Shown piece after piece: positions 8,969 to 18,341 of a DNA stretch of 64,000 bases. Source of the DNA: Paracoccaceae bacterium (lineage in GTDB: Bacteria > Pseudomonadota > Alphaproteobacteria > Rhodobacterales > Rhodobacteraceae). The notes below the pieces were generated by a model. It made no database searches, had not been told where the DNA came from, and worked only from the letters and a program-made list of their open reading frames with translations. The translations under genes were made by a program, and so were the position numbers. The stretch is taken from the NCBI GenBank assembly GCA_902554885.1, contig CACDPV010000002.1, forward strand, positions 1 through 64,000. The letters run 5' to 3'. Within the stretch, counting starts at the first letter, position 1; each line of letters opens with the position of its first letter.

Positions 8969-10375
8969 ATGAATAAACCAATGAAACCAGATCCCACTTT
9001 TCATGCATCGCCTATTCTTGCTATGCGGGCACCGGTGGAAAATTTTGCGTTTACAATTATGCTTGGCAAAGACACATCACATCATGATGGCTTGGCAGTA
9101 ATTGATTTAAGAAAAGATTCTAAAACCTATGGTGAAATCGTTCACCAAGTAATAGCGCCAACAACTGGGGATGAATTTCATCACTTTGGATGGAATGCCT
9201 GCTCCTCATCATTGTCTCCACTTTCTGGACACGCTTTTCTAGAGCGACGCTACCTAATTGTACCAGGTATAAGATCGAGCCGCATCTATATCTTTGACGT
9301 CAAAGATCCACTTAAGGCAAAAATTCACAAAGTTATAGAGCCAGAGGAAGTATTCGAAAAAACCGGTTACTCAAGACCGCACACGATACACTGTGGCCCA
9401 GAAGGTATCTATGTTTCCACACTTGGTGGATCCGGAGAAGACGGAACTGAGTCACCTCCAGGTATCTTTATAATGGACTGTGAAACTTTTGAAATAATTG
9501 GTATCTATGAGCTGGACCGTGGCCAGCAAGATAAACATTACGACTTCTGGTGGAACCTACCACAAGATTACATGGTGAGTTCAGAGTGGGGTCTTCCCCC
9601 ACAATTTGAAAATGGCGTGGTACCAGCAGACTTAGTAGGTGGTAAATACGGACACAAAATCCACTTTTGGGATTTGAGAGCTCGTAAGAACATTCAAACG
9701 ATTGATTTGGGTGAAAATTACCAAATGGCTCTAGAAATTAGACCTGCACACGACCCAACTAAATCCTATGGCTTCTGTGGAGTGGTTGCTGATAATACTA
9801 ACTTGCAAGGTGCAGTCTTTACTTGGTGGCGTGACGAGGACGGCAAATGGCAAGCGAAGAAAACTATTACAATTGACCCAAGACCAGAAGACCCAGAAGA
9901 TCTTCCAGAACTAATAAAAGGTTTTGGGGCCGTACCGGTATTAGTAACAGATATCGATCTCAGCCTGGATGATAAATATCTATACGTTGCGTGCTGGGGT
10001 ATTGGGGAAATGCACCAATATGACGTTTCAGATCCATTCAACCCTGTTCTGGCAGGAAAAGTTGAGTTGGGTGGCATCGCCAAAGAAACAAAACATCCAA
10101 ATGGTAAAGATTTTGTCTATGGGCCACAGATGGTTGAAGTCAGCCGTGATGGGAAACGTGTCTATTGGACTAATTCCCTTTACTCGACCTGGGACGACCA
10201 ATTCTATCCTCATCACGAAGGGGGGCAAATGGTCATGGCAAATGTTGGTGAAAACGGGGGTCTGACCCTGGATCCCGATTTTTATGTAAATTTTCCTGAG
10301 AACATGCGTGCTCACCAAATTAGACTAGAGGGTGGGGATTGCTCTACAGATAGCTTCTGTTATCCATCAGTTTAG
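8969..10375 (+). CDS. Selenium-binding protein SBP56 family (methanethiol oxidase-like)
   Basis: Members of this beta-propeller family include human SELENBP1 and bacterial MtoX, which oxidise methanethiol to formaldehyde, H2S and H2O2 using copper. The 468-residue product keeps the histidine motifs HHFGWN (71-76), RPHTIHCGPEG and MRAHQIRLEGGDC, and the propeller blade motif YVSTLGG. The usual CSSC near residue 78 is CSSS here, so one conserved cysteine is missing. There is no obvious signal peptide. A strong GGGAG sits before the ATG. The next gene starts within 20 bases and encodes a membrane protein, so the two are probably co-transcribed. Methanethiol oxidase activity is inferred from the family. 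Confidence 0.85.
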   Translation: MNKPMKPDPTFHASPILAMRAPVENFAFTIMLGKDTSHHDGLAVIDLRKDSKTYGEIVHQVIAPTTGDEFHHFGWNACSSSLSPLSGHAFLERRYLIVPGIRSSRIYIFDVKDPLKAKIHKVIEPEEVFEKTGYSRPHTIHCGPEGIYVSTLGGSGEDGTESPPGIFIMDCETFEIIGIYELDRGQQDKHYDFWWNLPQDYMVSSEWGLPPQFENGVVPADLVGGKYGHKIHFWDLRARKNIQTIDLGENYQMALEIRPAHDPTKSYGFCGVVADNTNLQGAVFTWWRDEDGKWQAKKTITIDPRPEDPEDLPELIKGFGAVPVLVTDIDLSLDDKYLYVACWGIGEMHQYDVSDPFNPVLAGKVELGGIAKETKHPNGKDFVYGPQMVEVSRDGKRVYWTNSLYSTWDDQFYPHHEGGQMVMANVGENGGLTLDPDFYVNFPENMRAHQIRLEGGDCSTDSFCYPSV

Positions 10376-10393
10376 AAATTGGAAACTACTTCA

Positions 10394-11056
10394 ATGGCGG
10401 CCCTGTGGTGGGCCGTCATCCTTTCGGGTGCCTATCATGGCCTAAATCCTGGTATGGGTTGGCCACTTGCTGTTTCGGCTGCGCTCATGGAACGCAAAGC
10501 TGCTGCTATGCCAAAGGCTCTATTACTCTTAACTACTGGACACTTGTTGGCGATGATTGCAATTTTATTGCCGTTTTCTCTGATGATTTGGCTCGTAGAA
10601 AGAGAATATGAGATAAGGTTAATTGCCAGTTTTATCGTGATAGGCATGGGTATCTATTTGCTAATCAACTCGAAACATCCAAGATATCTAGCTCGTATTC
10701 ATCCAGCGAAATTAGGCTTGTGGTCATTCTTATCCGCCATCGCACATGGTGCCGCACTGATGCTGGTCCCGATTTATTTAGGAATTTGTCAGATTGCAGA
10801 AGATAACGGGAGCACAGAAAATGCAGGGCACCTCGCAGCCCAAAATTTAATGTCAAATGATTTGTTTACAGCGTTAGGCGTATCGTTAGTACATACGGTT
10901 TCAATGGGAATTGCAGGCGCCTTGTTGGCAATCCTTGTATATTTTTGGCTCGGGCTCAAATTTATTTCACAAGCGTGGTTTAATTTGGATAAGATTTGGG
11001 CATGCAGTTTGATACTTGTCGGAGCATTTGGTCTTTATTTTACGGGTACCCATTAG
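10394..11056 (+). CDS. Six-helix integral membrane protein, function unknown
   Basis: A 220-residue, very hydrophobic protein with about six transmembrane segments. It has a first-helix motif YHGLNPGMGWPLA and a later IAHGAALMLVPIYLG. Intramembrane HG motifs of this kind resemble nickel/cobalt permeases (HupE/NicO-like), but I cannot assign it firmly. The ATG at 10394 puts a hydrophobic helix right at the N-terminus; an in-frame TTG at 10379 is an alternative. It starts 18 bases after the SBP56-family gene, so a linked role, for example metal supply or export of a product, is plausible but unproven. Confidence 0.7.
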   Translation: MAALWWAVILSGAYHGLNPGMGWPLAVSAALMERKAAAMPKALLLLTTGHLLAMIAILLPFSLMIWLVEREYEIRLIASFIVIGMGIYLLINSKHPRYLARIHPAKLGLWSFLSAIAHGAALMLVPIYLGICQIAEDNGSTENAGHLAAQNLMSNDLFTALGVSLVHTVSMGIAGALLAILVYFWLGLKFISQAWFNLDKIWACSLILVGAFGLYFTGTH

Positions 11057-11198
11057 ATTAACTAATCTAGTAATTGAGATAAGGCCGCGTACCCCAGACA
11101 GGTTTTATGATGCGTTGCTCTAACTCTACAAACTCTTTTGAGGACCAAAACTAACCCTAAAATAAATAGTACTTTAACAATAGTTTCAGAAAGATAAC

Positions 11199-12656
11199 TT
11201 AATTTTCATTGCGAACTGAAAGTTGCGATGTCTCAAATAACCAAGCTATATTATTATCTTCCAGTGGGGTTGGATAATCCCCGGTAAAGCAATGATCGGT
11301 AAATGCTGGATTGGTATCATCACGGCCTTTTTCATATCCCATTGCCCGATAAAGCCCATCGACTGAAAGAAAAGATAAACTATCTGCCCCGATGTATACA
11401 GCCATTTCCTTCTCTGACTTTAGTGAAGCCAACAATTGTGCCTTTTCGGGAGTATCAATACCATAAAAGTCAGGATATTTAATTGGCGGGGAGGCAATTT
11501 TCATATGAACTTCTCGAGCACCAGCTTGACGCATCAATTCCACTATTTTCACTGATGTCGTGCCGCGCACAATCGAGTCGTCAATTAGCACAACTTTTTT
11601 ACCACTTACCGCATTTCTGTTAATGTTATGCTTGAGTTTGACACCAAAATCACGTGTTGATTGCTGGGGCTCAATAAAAGTCCTGCCCACGTAATGGTTT
11701 CTAATTATTCCTAATTCGAAAGGTAGTCCCGCAGCTTCAGCATAACCTAAGGCAGCTGGTACCCCGCTGTCTGGTACTGGCACAACTATATCGGCAGAAC
11801 AGGGTGCTTCAGCAGCAAGCTCATGACCAAAGTTTTTGCGGCATTCATAAATACTCTTCTCTCCAAAAACACTATCTGGCCGCGCAAAGTAAATATATTC
11901 AAAAATACATGGTCTTTTTTTCATTGCAGGGAAAGGCTTTATACTTTCTACGTTTCCACCAGAGATCACGACTACCTCTCCATTCTCCACCTCTCGAACA
12001 AACTTTGCTCCGATAATATCTAATGCGCATGTTTCAGAAGATAATATGAATTGGTCTTCAAGCTTACCTAAAATAAGTGGACGTATACCCAGAGGATCTC
12101 TGGCACCTATTAATTTGTCATCTGTCAAAGCAACTAATGCATAGGCACCATCAATCTGTCTTAACGCATCAACAAAACGATTGATTGCTCCATTACTTTG
12201 CGAACGAGCTATCAGCTGAAGGAGTACTTCTGTGTCAGAAGTTGATTGAAAAATAGCTCCACTCTGGACTAATTCATTCCGTAATTTTAAGGCATTTGTT
12301 AAATTACCATTATGTGCGATTGCAAATCCACCTACGGAGAGATCAGCAAATAATGGCTGAACATTTCTCAACGCTGGCTCGCCTGTTGTCGAATACCTTA
12401 CATGGCCCATGGCCATTTGACCTTGCATTCTTTCTATTATTGGCTTTTTCGTGAAGTGATCGCTTACAAGACCAATACGTCTTTCTGAATGGAATCGTTT
12501 ACCATCAAAACTAACGATACCCGCCGCTTCTTGACCTCGATGCTGTAAAGCATGCAATCCCAGAGCTGTTACCGCTGCAGCTTCTTCATGGCCAGAAATA
12601 CCAAATACCCCACATTCTTCGCGCAATTTATCGTCAGCTTCGTCCCAAAGATACAT
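11199..12656 (-). CDS. purF: Amidophosphoribosyltransferase
   Basis: First committed enzyme of purine synthesis: PRPP plus glutamine gives 5-phosphoribosylamine. An N-terminal Ntn glutaminase domain begins at Cys15 after a 14-residue propeptide (EECGVFGI), followed by LHALQHRGQEAAG. A C-terminal phosphoribosyltransferase domain carries the PRPP loop VVLIDDSIVRGTTS near residue 350. Total 485 residues, normal for PurF. I chose the ATG at 12656 because AGGA lies six bases upstream; an ATG at 12668 overlaps that site. cvpA, often upstream of purF, is absent. The 240 bases upstream are AT-rich with no ORF. Confidence 0.95.
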   Translation of the reverse strand: MYLWDEADDKLREECGVFGISGHEEAAAVTALGLHALQHRGQEAAGIVSFDGKRFHSERRIGLVSDHFTKKPIIERMQGQMAMGHVRYSTTGEPALRNVQPLFADLSVGGFAIAHNGNLTNALKLRNELVQSGAIFQSTSDTEVLLQLIARSQSNGAINRFVDALRQIDGAYALVALTDDKLIGARDPLGIRPLILGKLEDQFILSSETCALDIIGAKFVREVENGEVVVISGGNVESIKPFPAMKKRPCIFEYIYFARPDSVFGEKSIYECRKNFGHELAAEAPCSADIVVPVPDSGVPAALGYAEAAGLPFELGIIRNHYVGRTFIEPQQSTRDFGVKLKHNINRNAVSGKKVVLIDDSIVRGTTSVKIVELMRQAGAREVHMKIASPPIKYPDFYGIDTPEKAQLLASLKSEKEMAVYIGADSLSFLSVDGLYRAMGYEKGRDDTNPAFTDHCFTGDYPTPLEDNNIAWLFETSQLSVRNEN

Positions 12657-12897
12657 TATAATCCTCATAATTTAGGTTTATGGGAAAACTTTTAAACAAA
12701 TTAACATTAGCCCTGTCATCAGACTGAATACAAGCAACATCCGTAGATAATCTTTTTAAATAGTAAATAAAACTATTGAAAACTGACATTGCTTGAAAAA
12801 AACTAATTCCCCAAAATCCAGTTACAACAAAAAAATTATGAGGAGAACCAACGATGCAACGATAAAAGATTGGAAATCGAAAAAAGCAATACTCAGA

Positions 12898-13683
12898 TCA
12901 ATCGATTAGACCAAAAACAAAATTCTTGAGCTCTTCTGCGACGATCTCGCCAGCTTCGAGCAAAAGCGAATGCTTGAAATCATGCAGGATCACCAATTCA
13001 GCATCGTCAAGAGCATTGGCAATTTCTTCATTGAGACGCGGCGGACAGCCGCCATCAAATTCACCTGTCAGCACCAGCGATGGAACCTTGATTTCACCCA
13101 ACCATGGTGACATTTCTGTGGTTGCATAAATCCGAAAGACATTCAGAAAAACGTCAGCATTGGTGCCGATCACCTGATCAAGACGGCGGCGGACAATATC
13201 AGGGTGATTTTTAATAAAATCGTCCGTAAACCAGCGATCCGTTAATGTTTCCAGCACATTTGGAATACCGCGATCTTCCATGGCTTTAACAACTGCCATT
13301 ACCTTGGCGCAATCATCTGGCGTTCTGAACGCCGCGGTTGAAAGCAACCCTAAAGACAGCACATGGTCAGGATATGCCCTTGCATAGGCAGGACCAATCA
13401 TGCCACCAAGGGAATGGCCAGCAAAGTGTGCCTTTTCAAAACCAGTTGCTTGTCTGATATATTCAAGGTCTTCAACCAAATCATCAAGGCCAAATTCCCC
13501 ATCAGGCAAAGGCGATTCCCCATGGCCACGCAGATCATAAGTCACCACTGTGAAAAATGGCGTCAAAATCGGCATGAGTTTCGCCCAAGTATTACGTGCC
13601 GCACCAATCCCATGGATAAGAAATAACGGCGGCCCCTCGCCTCGAACAGAACAAGCACATGGAATAGAGGCCGATTTGGCCAT
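12898..13683 (-). CDS. Alpha/beta hydrolase
   Basis: Hydrolase of 261 residues with the full fold signature: oxyanion region LIHGIGAARNTW near residue 24, DLRGHGES, the nucleophile elbow GHSLGG near 90, an acidic residue in LTGEFDGG, and a C-terminal histidine in LHDFKHSLLLEAG. It resembles 3-oxoadipate enol-lactonase and related C-C or ester hydrolases. It overlaps the tautomerase gene at base 13683 and follows an LLM monooxygenase. The trio looks like an oxygenase, tautomerase and hydrolase module for degrading an organic compound. GC content is about 48-50%, above most of the window. The substrate is unknown. Confidence 0.87.
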   Translation of the reverse strand: MAKSASIPCACSVRGEGPPLFLIHGIGAARNTWAKLMPILTPFFTVVTYDLRGHGESPLPDGEFGLDDLVEDLEYIRQATGFEKAHFAGHSLGGMIGPAYARAYPDHVLSLGLLSTAAFRTPDDCAKVMAVVKAMEDRGIPNVLETLTDRWFTDDFIKNHPDIVRRRLDQVIGTNADVFLNVFRIYATTEMSPWLGEIKVPSLVLTGEFDGGCPPRLNEEIANALDDAELVILHDFKHSLLLEAGEIVAEELKNFVFGLID

Positions 13684-13877
13684 CAGCTTTTGTCGCGATC
13701 AGCAAAAGCGATACCGCCGCGCCCCCATTCATCTTGGCTAACATCTGTAATGATCACATTAACAGACTCAGGACTTGCCCCCGTGGCACGGCAAAACCCA
13801 TCAGTGACTTCACTGATGATTTTGCGCTTTTGATCACGATCACGACCTTCAAACATTTCAACACGGATGATTGGCAT
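13683..13877 (-). CDS. 4-oxalocrotonate tautomerase family protein
   Basis: Small 64-residue enzyme that becomes active after removal of the initiator methionine, exposing the catalytic Pro1 (MPIIRVEMFEGRDRDQKR). Family members isomerise enol and keto forms of unsaturated dicarboxylates by forming hexamers. Length matches the 4-OT family (about 60-65). It is coupled to the hydrolase downstream by an overlapping start and stop. Exact substrate not determined. Confidence 0.85.
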   Translation of the reverse strand: MPIIRVEMFEGRDRDQKRKIISEVTDGFCRATGASPESVNVIITDVSQDEWGRGGIAFADRDKS

Positions 13878-13895
13878 AGAACCCTCTTTAATCTA

Positions 13896-14936
13896 TTAAG
13901 CGGCTAATGTTGGCTGGGATGAAAAGTGAGGCATTACATCTTGGGCAAACTGTTCAATCGCCTCTAGCGTTTCACTAGCCTCAAGCCCGAAATTTAGATT
14001 TAAAATCACGCGATCAATGCCCAATTCTGCATAAGGCACCAGTTTATCTATCACTTCTTGCGATGTGCCGATTAAAAGGCTGGCGCCTAATTCTTCGATT
14101 GGGGTCTTACAGGGCAAAGGTTTAATCATGCCTTTTTCGACAATACCAGGGCCGTCTGCGTGAACATTGTTGAAGCGGCCATAATAATGATGGGCGGCCT
14201 TAACCTTACGTTGTTTTTCTTTTTGACTGCTAGCCATATGGGCAACACGAGAGAGAGTCAGCGTCACTTCCCCGTCTTTTGCTCCCATCTCATCTTTTGC
14301 TTTATTGAAAGCATTGACCTGATCAAGCAGCAATTGATGGTTGCCAGATAAAGGCGTGGTTTGAATATGAAAGCCGCGCTTGGTGCAATGATAAATGCCT
14401 TCAGGGTTCATCACTGCCATCATCATCGGTGGTCCACCTGGGCGAATAGGGCGCGGCATGATCGTTAAGGGATCAAATTGATAATATTTCCCGTCCCAAG
14501 AAACTTCTTCTTGGGTTAATAACGCCTGCAAGACTTCCAGAGATTCATTAAAGCGATCTTGGGTTTCGTCCATCGGTACGCCAAAACGTTCCATCTCATA
14601 GGGAAAGGCACCGCGCCCAACACCAAGCAATAAACGGCCCTCCGTGAATATATCAGCAACCACAACCTCACCTGCATAAATGCGCATATCATGTAGTGGC
14701 AAAACCACAATTGAGGTCATGATATTGAGATGGTTGGTCATCGCAGCAATTTTAACCGCAAACTGCAATGGTGCCGGCATCATCAGGCAATTCATCAAAT
14801 GATGTTCAGTGATGGAAACAGCATCAAAGCCAAGGCGATCTGCCAAAACAGCCTGATCAAGCATATCCTGATAAACTCTATCACCACCGTAATCCTTGCT
14901 GGGGTAATCTGCCGATAATTGAATACTAAACTTCAT
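13896..14936 (-). CDS. LLM-class flavin-dependent oxidoreductase (luciferase-like)
   Basis: Cytoplasmic FMN-dependent monooxygenase with a TIM-barrel fold. Features are SITEHHLM near residue 45, a VVVADIFTEGRLLLGVGRG segment with the F420/FMN-binding pattern near 95-110, and PRPIRPGGPPM near 170. About 346 residues, normal for the family. An in-frame ATG 18 bases upstream (14954) exists, but AGGG five bases before 14936 supports the shorter form. It is first in a three-gene unit with a tautomerase and an alpha/beta hydrolase, so it probably oxygenates the substrate that the others process. A partner flavin reductase is not seen nearby. Confidence 0.87.
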   Translation of the reverse strand: MKFSIQLSADYPSKDYGGDRVYQDMLDQAVLADRLGFDAVSITEHHLMNCLMMPAPLQFAVKIAAMTNHLNIMTSIVVLPLHDMRIYAGEVVVADIFTEGRLLLGVGRGAFPYEMERFGVPMDETQDRFNESLEVLQALLTQEEVSWDGKYYQFDPLTIMPRPIRPGGPPMMMAVMNPEGIYHCTKRGFHIQTTPLSGNHQLLLDQVNAFNKAKDEMGAKDGEVTLTLSRVAHMASSQKEKQRKVKAAHHYYGRFNNVHADGPGIVEKGMIKPLPCKTPIEELGASLLIGTSQEVIDKLVPYAELGIDRVILNLNFGLEASETLEAIEQFAQDVMPHFSSQPTLAA

Positions 14937-15157
14937 GATACCCTCATCATGCATAAATAACTTTCAAAGAAAATATTTTGATCATCTGTCAATTTATAGA
15001 TGCCGTTTGTTGTTTTTAGCTTTTTCTAACATTGCGCATGCTTTTGAATTTAATCAATAGGGTTAATGCACCCGCAAAAAACCTAGCAGATCTTCGATTT
15101 CTAACTCTTGCAACCAGCCCCAGTAACCCCAGTTTAGGCTTCCGCATAGCCGGCGGG

Positions 15158-16828
15158 TTACCCGGCCGCACGCATCGCGGACTGCGCACAGAAACAGGAG
15201 GCCGCAATGGCCTCATCGGCGCGCGCCTGCGCCAGATCCAGCCTCTGGCGCACTTGGACGATCTCTACGGTTTCGCCACGCGTCTTCAGGCAGTCATGCA
15301 GACCCTTCAGCGCCCAGACATTATCCGGGTGCACGGTTGCACGTGCAAGTTGACCACAAAGGCCTAGATCCTCGCGGAACACTGCCTCGGCCTCGTTCGT
15401 GTGACCCTGCTCCAATAGCAGCGCGCCCAGTGCATGACGGACCGGCTGCATCCAGCCCCAAGGCTCATCATAGGGCAAGGTGTCTTCAAGTACGATGGCC
15501 CGGCGCAAGGCGGCATAGGCCTCGTCGTATTTTGCCTGACGATAGAGGATCTCGCCGCGCAACATCTCTGACCCGATAGCCAGAAGATCCACCACTGTAT
15601 TGTTGTGCAATGTACGGCTTTCTGGCACGCGTTCGATCGCAGCGTGATAAAGCGCCTCCTCTGCCAGTGCAGCGTCCACCTCGCCCAGGGCGGCGTGACC
15701 AATAGCGCGGGCATAATGGACATGCGCCGCCTTCGTGCAGTAAAGGTCGGGATCATCGGGCAATTCCAGCTGGGTCGCCTCCCGCCAGCGACCAAAGCGG
15801 ACCAGAACATGTGGACCAAAACTCAGGTAGCTTTCAAAGTAATCCGCCATGGGTGGACTTTCCATGCGCAACATCTCCTCCGGAGTGGTCTTCGCCATCC
15901 CCTGCACAGCACGCATGGCCGGCTCGAACTGGCCAAGAAACATCGCACCGTAGATCACGAAATGGTAATTGTGCTGCCGATAGCCGGTATAAATGTTGAA
16001 CGCACCCCGTTCCTCATAGAACTTAAGGTCAGCCTCGATCGCCGCCTCATTCCAGTCCACCACGTTCTGGTAATGCCCGCACAGAATATCTATGTGCGTT
16101 GGCATATGGATCAAATGCCCGGCATCGGGCACCAGCCGGCGCAACGCATCGCCGGCCTTCAACGCCTTTTCCGGAAAGGGCGACATTTCCATTAGGTGAA
16201 CGTAGAGATGCAGCAGGCCGGGATGATGCATTGCTGACGGATCACCCTCCAGCGCCTCTTCCAAAACCGTTTGCGCTTCGACCGTCCGCGCGCCCGCAGC
16301 AGGCTGACCACTGGCCAAATCCCACATTTTCCAAGGCGTCAGGTTCAAAAGCGACTCAGCAAAGACCGTACGCACCTCGTGGCTTTCGGGGTAGGCGGCA
16401 AACGCGTCACGCATAGCATCCGCGAAATCGGCACTCCACGCTTTCATCGCTTCGGGATCCAGTGGGTCCGGCTGAGGGTGGCGCGCGGGCAGCGCATGAA
16501 TCAGTGCGGCCTCCCATCCCATGACACCATTGATCAGATCAAGCGCCTTGCGCGCATGATCATACCCGGCCCGCGCTGCTGCCACACGGCCAGCATAATC
16601 GAACAGATCCCATGGCATGTTGTAATTTGGCCCCGATGCATATCCTGCCCCCCAATGGGCCATGGCGCATTTTGGATCGGCGTCGATGGCGCGTTCGAAA
16701 CACTTAACGGCCTCTTCGTGGTTATAGCCGTAGGTCCATAAAATCCCCCGGTCGAACCATGTTTGCGCCTCAGCCGACTGCGTTGTAACGGGAAAACTGT
16801 ACCCGCCCAGATCAAAATACGTGTCCAT
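15158..16828 (-). CDS. TPR-repeat protein, high-GC and probably acquired
   Basis: A protein of about 556 residues with tetratricopeptide-like helical repeats, for example EAVKCFERAIDADPKCAMAHWG near residue 40 and GEILYRQAKYDEAYAALRRA late in the protein. No signal peptide or catalytic motif is clear. The start at 16828 is favoured because AGGGGA lies just before it and the protein then begins MDTYFDLGGYSF; a longer frame to 16933 adds an unrelated basic leader. GC content is near 60% (65% in one sampled line) against about 40% around it. It sits 0.3 kb from tRNA-Met. This strongly suggests recent transfer from a GC-rich relative. Role unknown; TPRs usually mediate protein contacts. Confidence 0.8.
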   Translation of the reverse strand: MDTYFDLGGYSFPVTTQSAEAQTWFDRGILWTYGYNHEEAVKCFERAIDADPKCAMAHWGAGYASGPNYNMPWDLFDYAGRVAAARAGYDHARKALDLINGVMGWEAALIHALPARHPQPDPLDPEAMKAWSADFADAMRDAFAAYPESHEVRTVFAESLLNLTPWKMWDLASGQPAAGARTVEAQTVLEEALEGDPSAMHHPGLLHLYVHLMEMSPFPEKALKAGDALRRLVPDAGHLIHMPTHIDILCGHYQNVVDWNEAAIEADLKFYEERGAFNIYTGYRQHNYHFVIYGAMFLGQFEPAMRAVQGMAKTTPEEMLRMESPPMADYFESYLSFGPHVLVRFGRWREATQLELPDDPDLYCTKAAHVHYARAIGHAALGEVDAALAEEALYHAAIERVPESRTLHNNTVVDLLAIGSEMLRGEILYRQAKYDEAYAALRRAIVLEDTLPYDEPWGWMQPVRHALGALLLEQGHTNEAEAVFREDLGLCGQLARATVHPDNVWALKGLHDCLKTRGETVEIVQVRQRLDLAQARADEAIAASCFCAQSAMRAAG

Positions 16829-17059
16829 GGCATCCCCTGCCGGCCCCGCTCGGAGCTTTCGAAATTTCTTGAGAAAGCAAACTGACTTTCTCCAAGTAGA
16901 ACCAATTTTACAGCGGTTTCGTGCACCGATCAACTGGCATCAACTCATCCAATCACGTTGAAACGATACAGTCTATCCTCAGCAACCCCCGTCACACACA
17001 CTTTAAAAGAATTTTCTGATTCTGGCAGCGTAGCTATATCAACTGATTTGTTACTCAGT

Positions 17060-17105
17060 TTTATAAGTAACGGATAATAATGTTTATAAGTAACGGATAA
17101 TAATG
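17060..17105. repeat. Perfect 23-bp tandem duplication
   Basis: Two identical 23-base copies, 17060-17082 and 17083-17105, each starting TTTATAAGTAACGG. They end nine bases before the 3' end of tRNA-Met. This may be replication slippage or the scar of an insertion event near the tRNA gene. Confidence 0.85.
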
Positions 17106-17114
17106 CTAGAATTT

Positions 17115-17191
17115 TGGTAGCGGAGGAGGGACTTGAACCCCCGACACGCGGATTATGATTCCGCTGCTCTAACCACCTGAGCTACTCCGCC
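17115..17191 (-). tRNA. tRNA-Met (CAT), elongator type
   Basis: The reverse strand reads as a 77-base tRNA with encoded CCA. The acceptor stem is GGCGGAG/CTCCGCT with a terminal G-U pair. The D arm is GCTCAGGTGGTTAGAGC, the anticodon stem GCGGA/TCCGC closes loop ATCATAA (anticodon CAT), and the T arm contains GGTTCAAGTCC. The body matches alphaproteobacterial elongator tRNA-Met. tRNA-Ile2, which also has CAT, is less likely. The GC-rich TPR gene lies on its 3' side. Confidence 0.95.
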
Positions 17192-17267
17192 ATTAACGCG
17201 CTTGGAGTAAGAGTTTTGAATGAATACGTCAAGCTCATATTCGATGTTTTAATATTTTGTATCTTAT

Positions 17268-18221
17268 TCAGTTATTTACCATTTGACAAAGTAACTCAAA
17301 CATTATCGAAGCTCCCAAAAATGCAGTATTACCAGTTGCATCGAAAGGCGGACTGACTTCGACCATATCCGAACCAACAATGTTCAGACCTTTGAGCTCT
17401 CTAACAACCTGCAAAGCTTGAAAACTATTTGGACCACCCACTTCAGGCGTACCAGTGCCAGGTGCAAATGTAGGATCGACAAAATCAATATCATAAGAAA
17501 CATAAGTTTCCTGATCACCCACAATTTCTCTAACTTCTTGCATAAGGTCTGATAAATCTCTTTTAAAAAATTCTTCAATGCGAATGATACGTATCCCTAC
17601 TGACATGGCAAAATCTACATCCTCGCTATCATACTGAGTGCCACGTATTCCAATTTGCACGACGCGTTTTGGATCAAGCAAATTTTCCTCTACTGCTCGT
17701 CTAAAGGGTGTACCATGAGTATATTTCGTGCCATTAAAATAGCTATTAAATAGATCCGTGTGACTGTCAAAATGAACCATCCCAACAGGCCCTTTTTTTG
17801 CTACTGCACGTAAAACAGGTAAAGATACAAGATGGTCACCACCTACGGTCAGTGGCTTTATACCAGCTGCAATAACTGTGTCATAGAACTTGGTAATTCG
17901 GTCCATTGAGTCGTGGATATCCGCAGGATTAGGTCCAACATCTCCTAAATCTGCAATATTTTTTATTTCAAATGGACGTGTTCCAAAAACTGGGTGCTGC
18001 GCTCTAATCATAGTTGACGCATCTCTCACTTGTCTTGGGCCATGACGCGGGCCTGGTCTATTAGTCGTTCCACTATCCCAAGGTACCCCTATTAAACCGA
18101 TATCAACATCATCAAAACGCGGGTGGTCAACTGGTACATTTGGTAACCGCATAAATGTTGGCACGCCGGCGAACCTTGGCAGATCAAATCCGGATACAGG
18201 TTTAAAAAAAGAGTCTGGCAC
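17268..18221 (-). CDS. Agmatinase/guanidino-acid ureohydrolase family protein
   Basis: Binuclear manganese hydrolase that releases urea from a guanidino compound such as agmatine, guanidinobutyrate or guanidinopropionate. Metal-site motifs are all present: GGDHL, HFDSHTDLF and SYDIDFVDP, followed by PGTGTPEVGG. Length is 317 residues, normal for the family. The start is GTG, with AAAGGAA upstream. Flanking genes (tRNA-Met, an M17 aminopeptidase) do not show the pathway, so the guanidino substrate cannot be fixed. A second, frameshifted family member lies at 53243-54182. Confidence 0.88.
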   Translation of the reverse strand: MPDSFFKPVSGFDLPRFAGVPTFMRLPNVPVDHPRFDDVDIGLIGVPWDSGTTNRPGPRHGPRQVRDASTMIRAQHPVFGTRPFEIKNIADLGDVGPNPADIHDSMDRITKFYDTVIAAGIKPLTVGGDHLVSLPVLRAVAKKGPVGMVHFDSHTDLFNSYFNGTKYTHGTPFRRAVEENLLDPKRVVQIGIRGTQYDSEDVDFAMSVGIRIIRIEEFFKRDLSDLMQEVREIVGDQETYVSYDIDFVDPTFAPGTGTPEVGGPNSFQALQVVRELKGLNIVGSDMVEVSPPFDATGNTAFLGASIMFELLCQMVNN

Positions 18222-18341
18222 TGAATATTCCTTTATCTGACTTCTACGTCACTTAGTTACACACTATATTTTTCTACAATATTACTAAAATATAAAACGG
18301 TACGCCAAATCAATTTATATTTAGAAAGTATTGATTAAAAT

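Noticed and set aside
12840-12870. A good GAGGAG site followed by ATG and only two more codons, plus strand
   Set aside because: The frame stops at once. It may be the relic of a gene start but nothing more can be shown.
15016-15216. Basic 66-residue minus-strand frame at the 3' end of the TPR gene
   Set aside because: It mostly overlaps the TPR gene in another frame and lacks a good ribosome binding site; it is likely an artefact of high-GC sequence.
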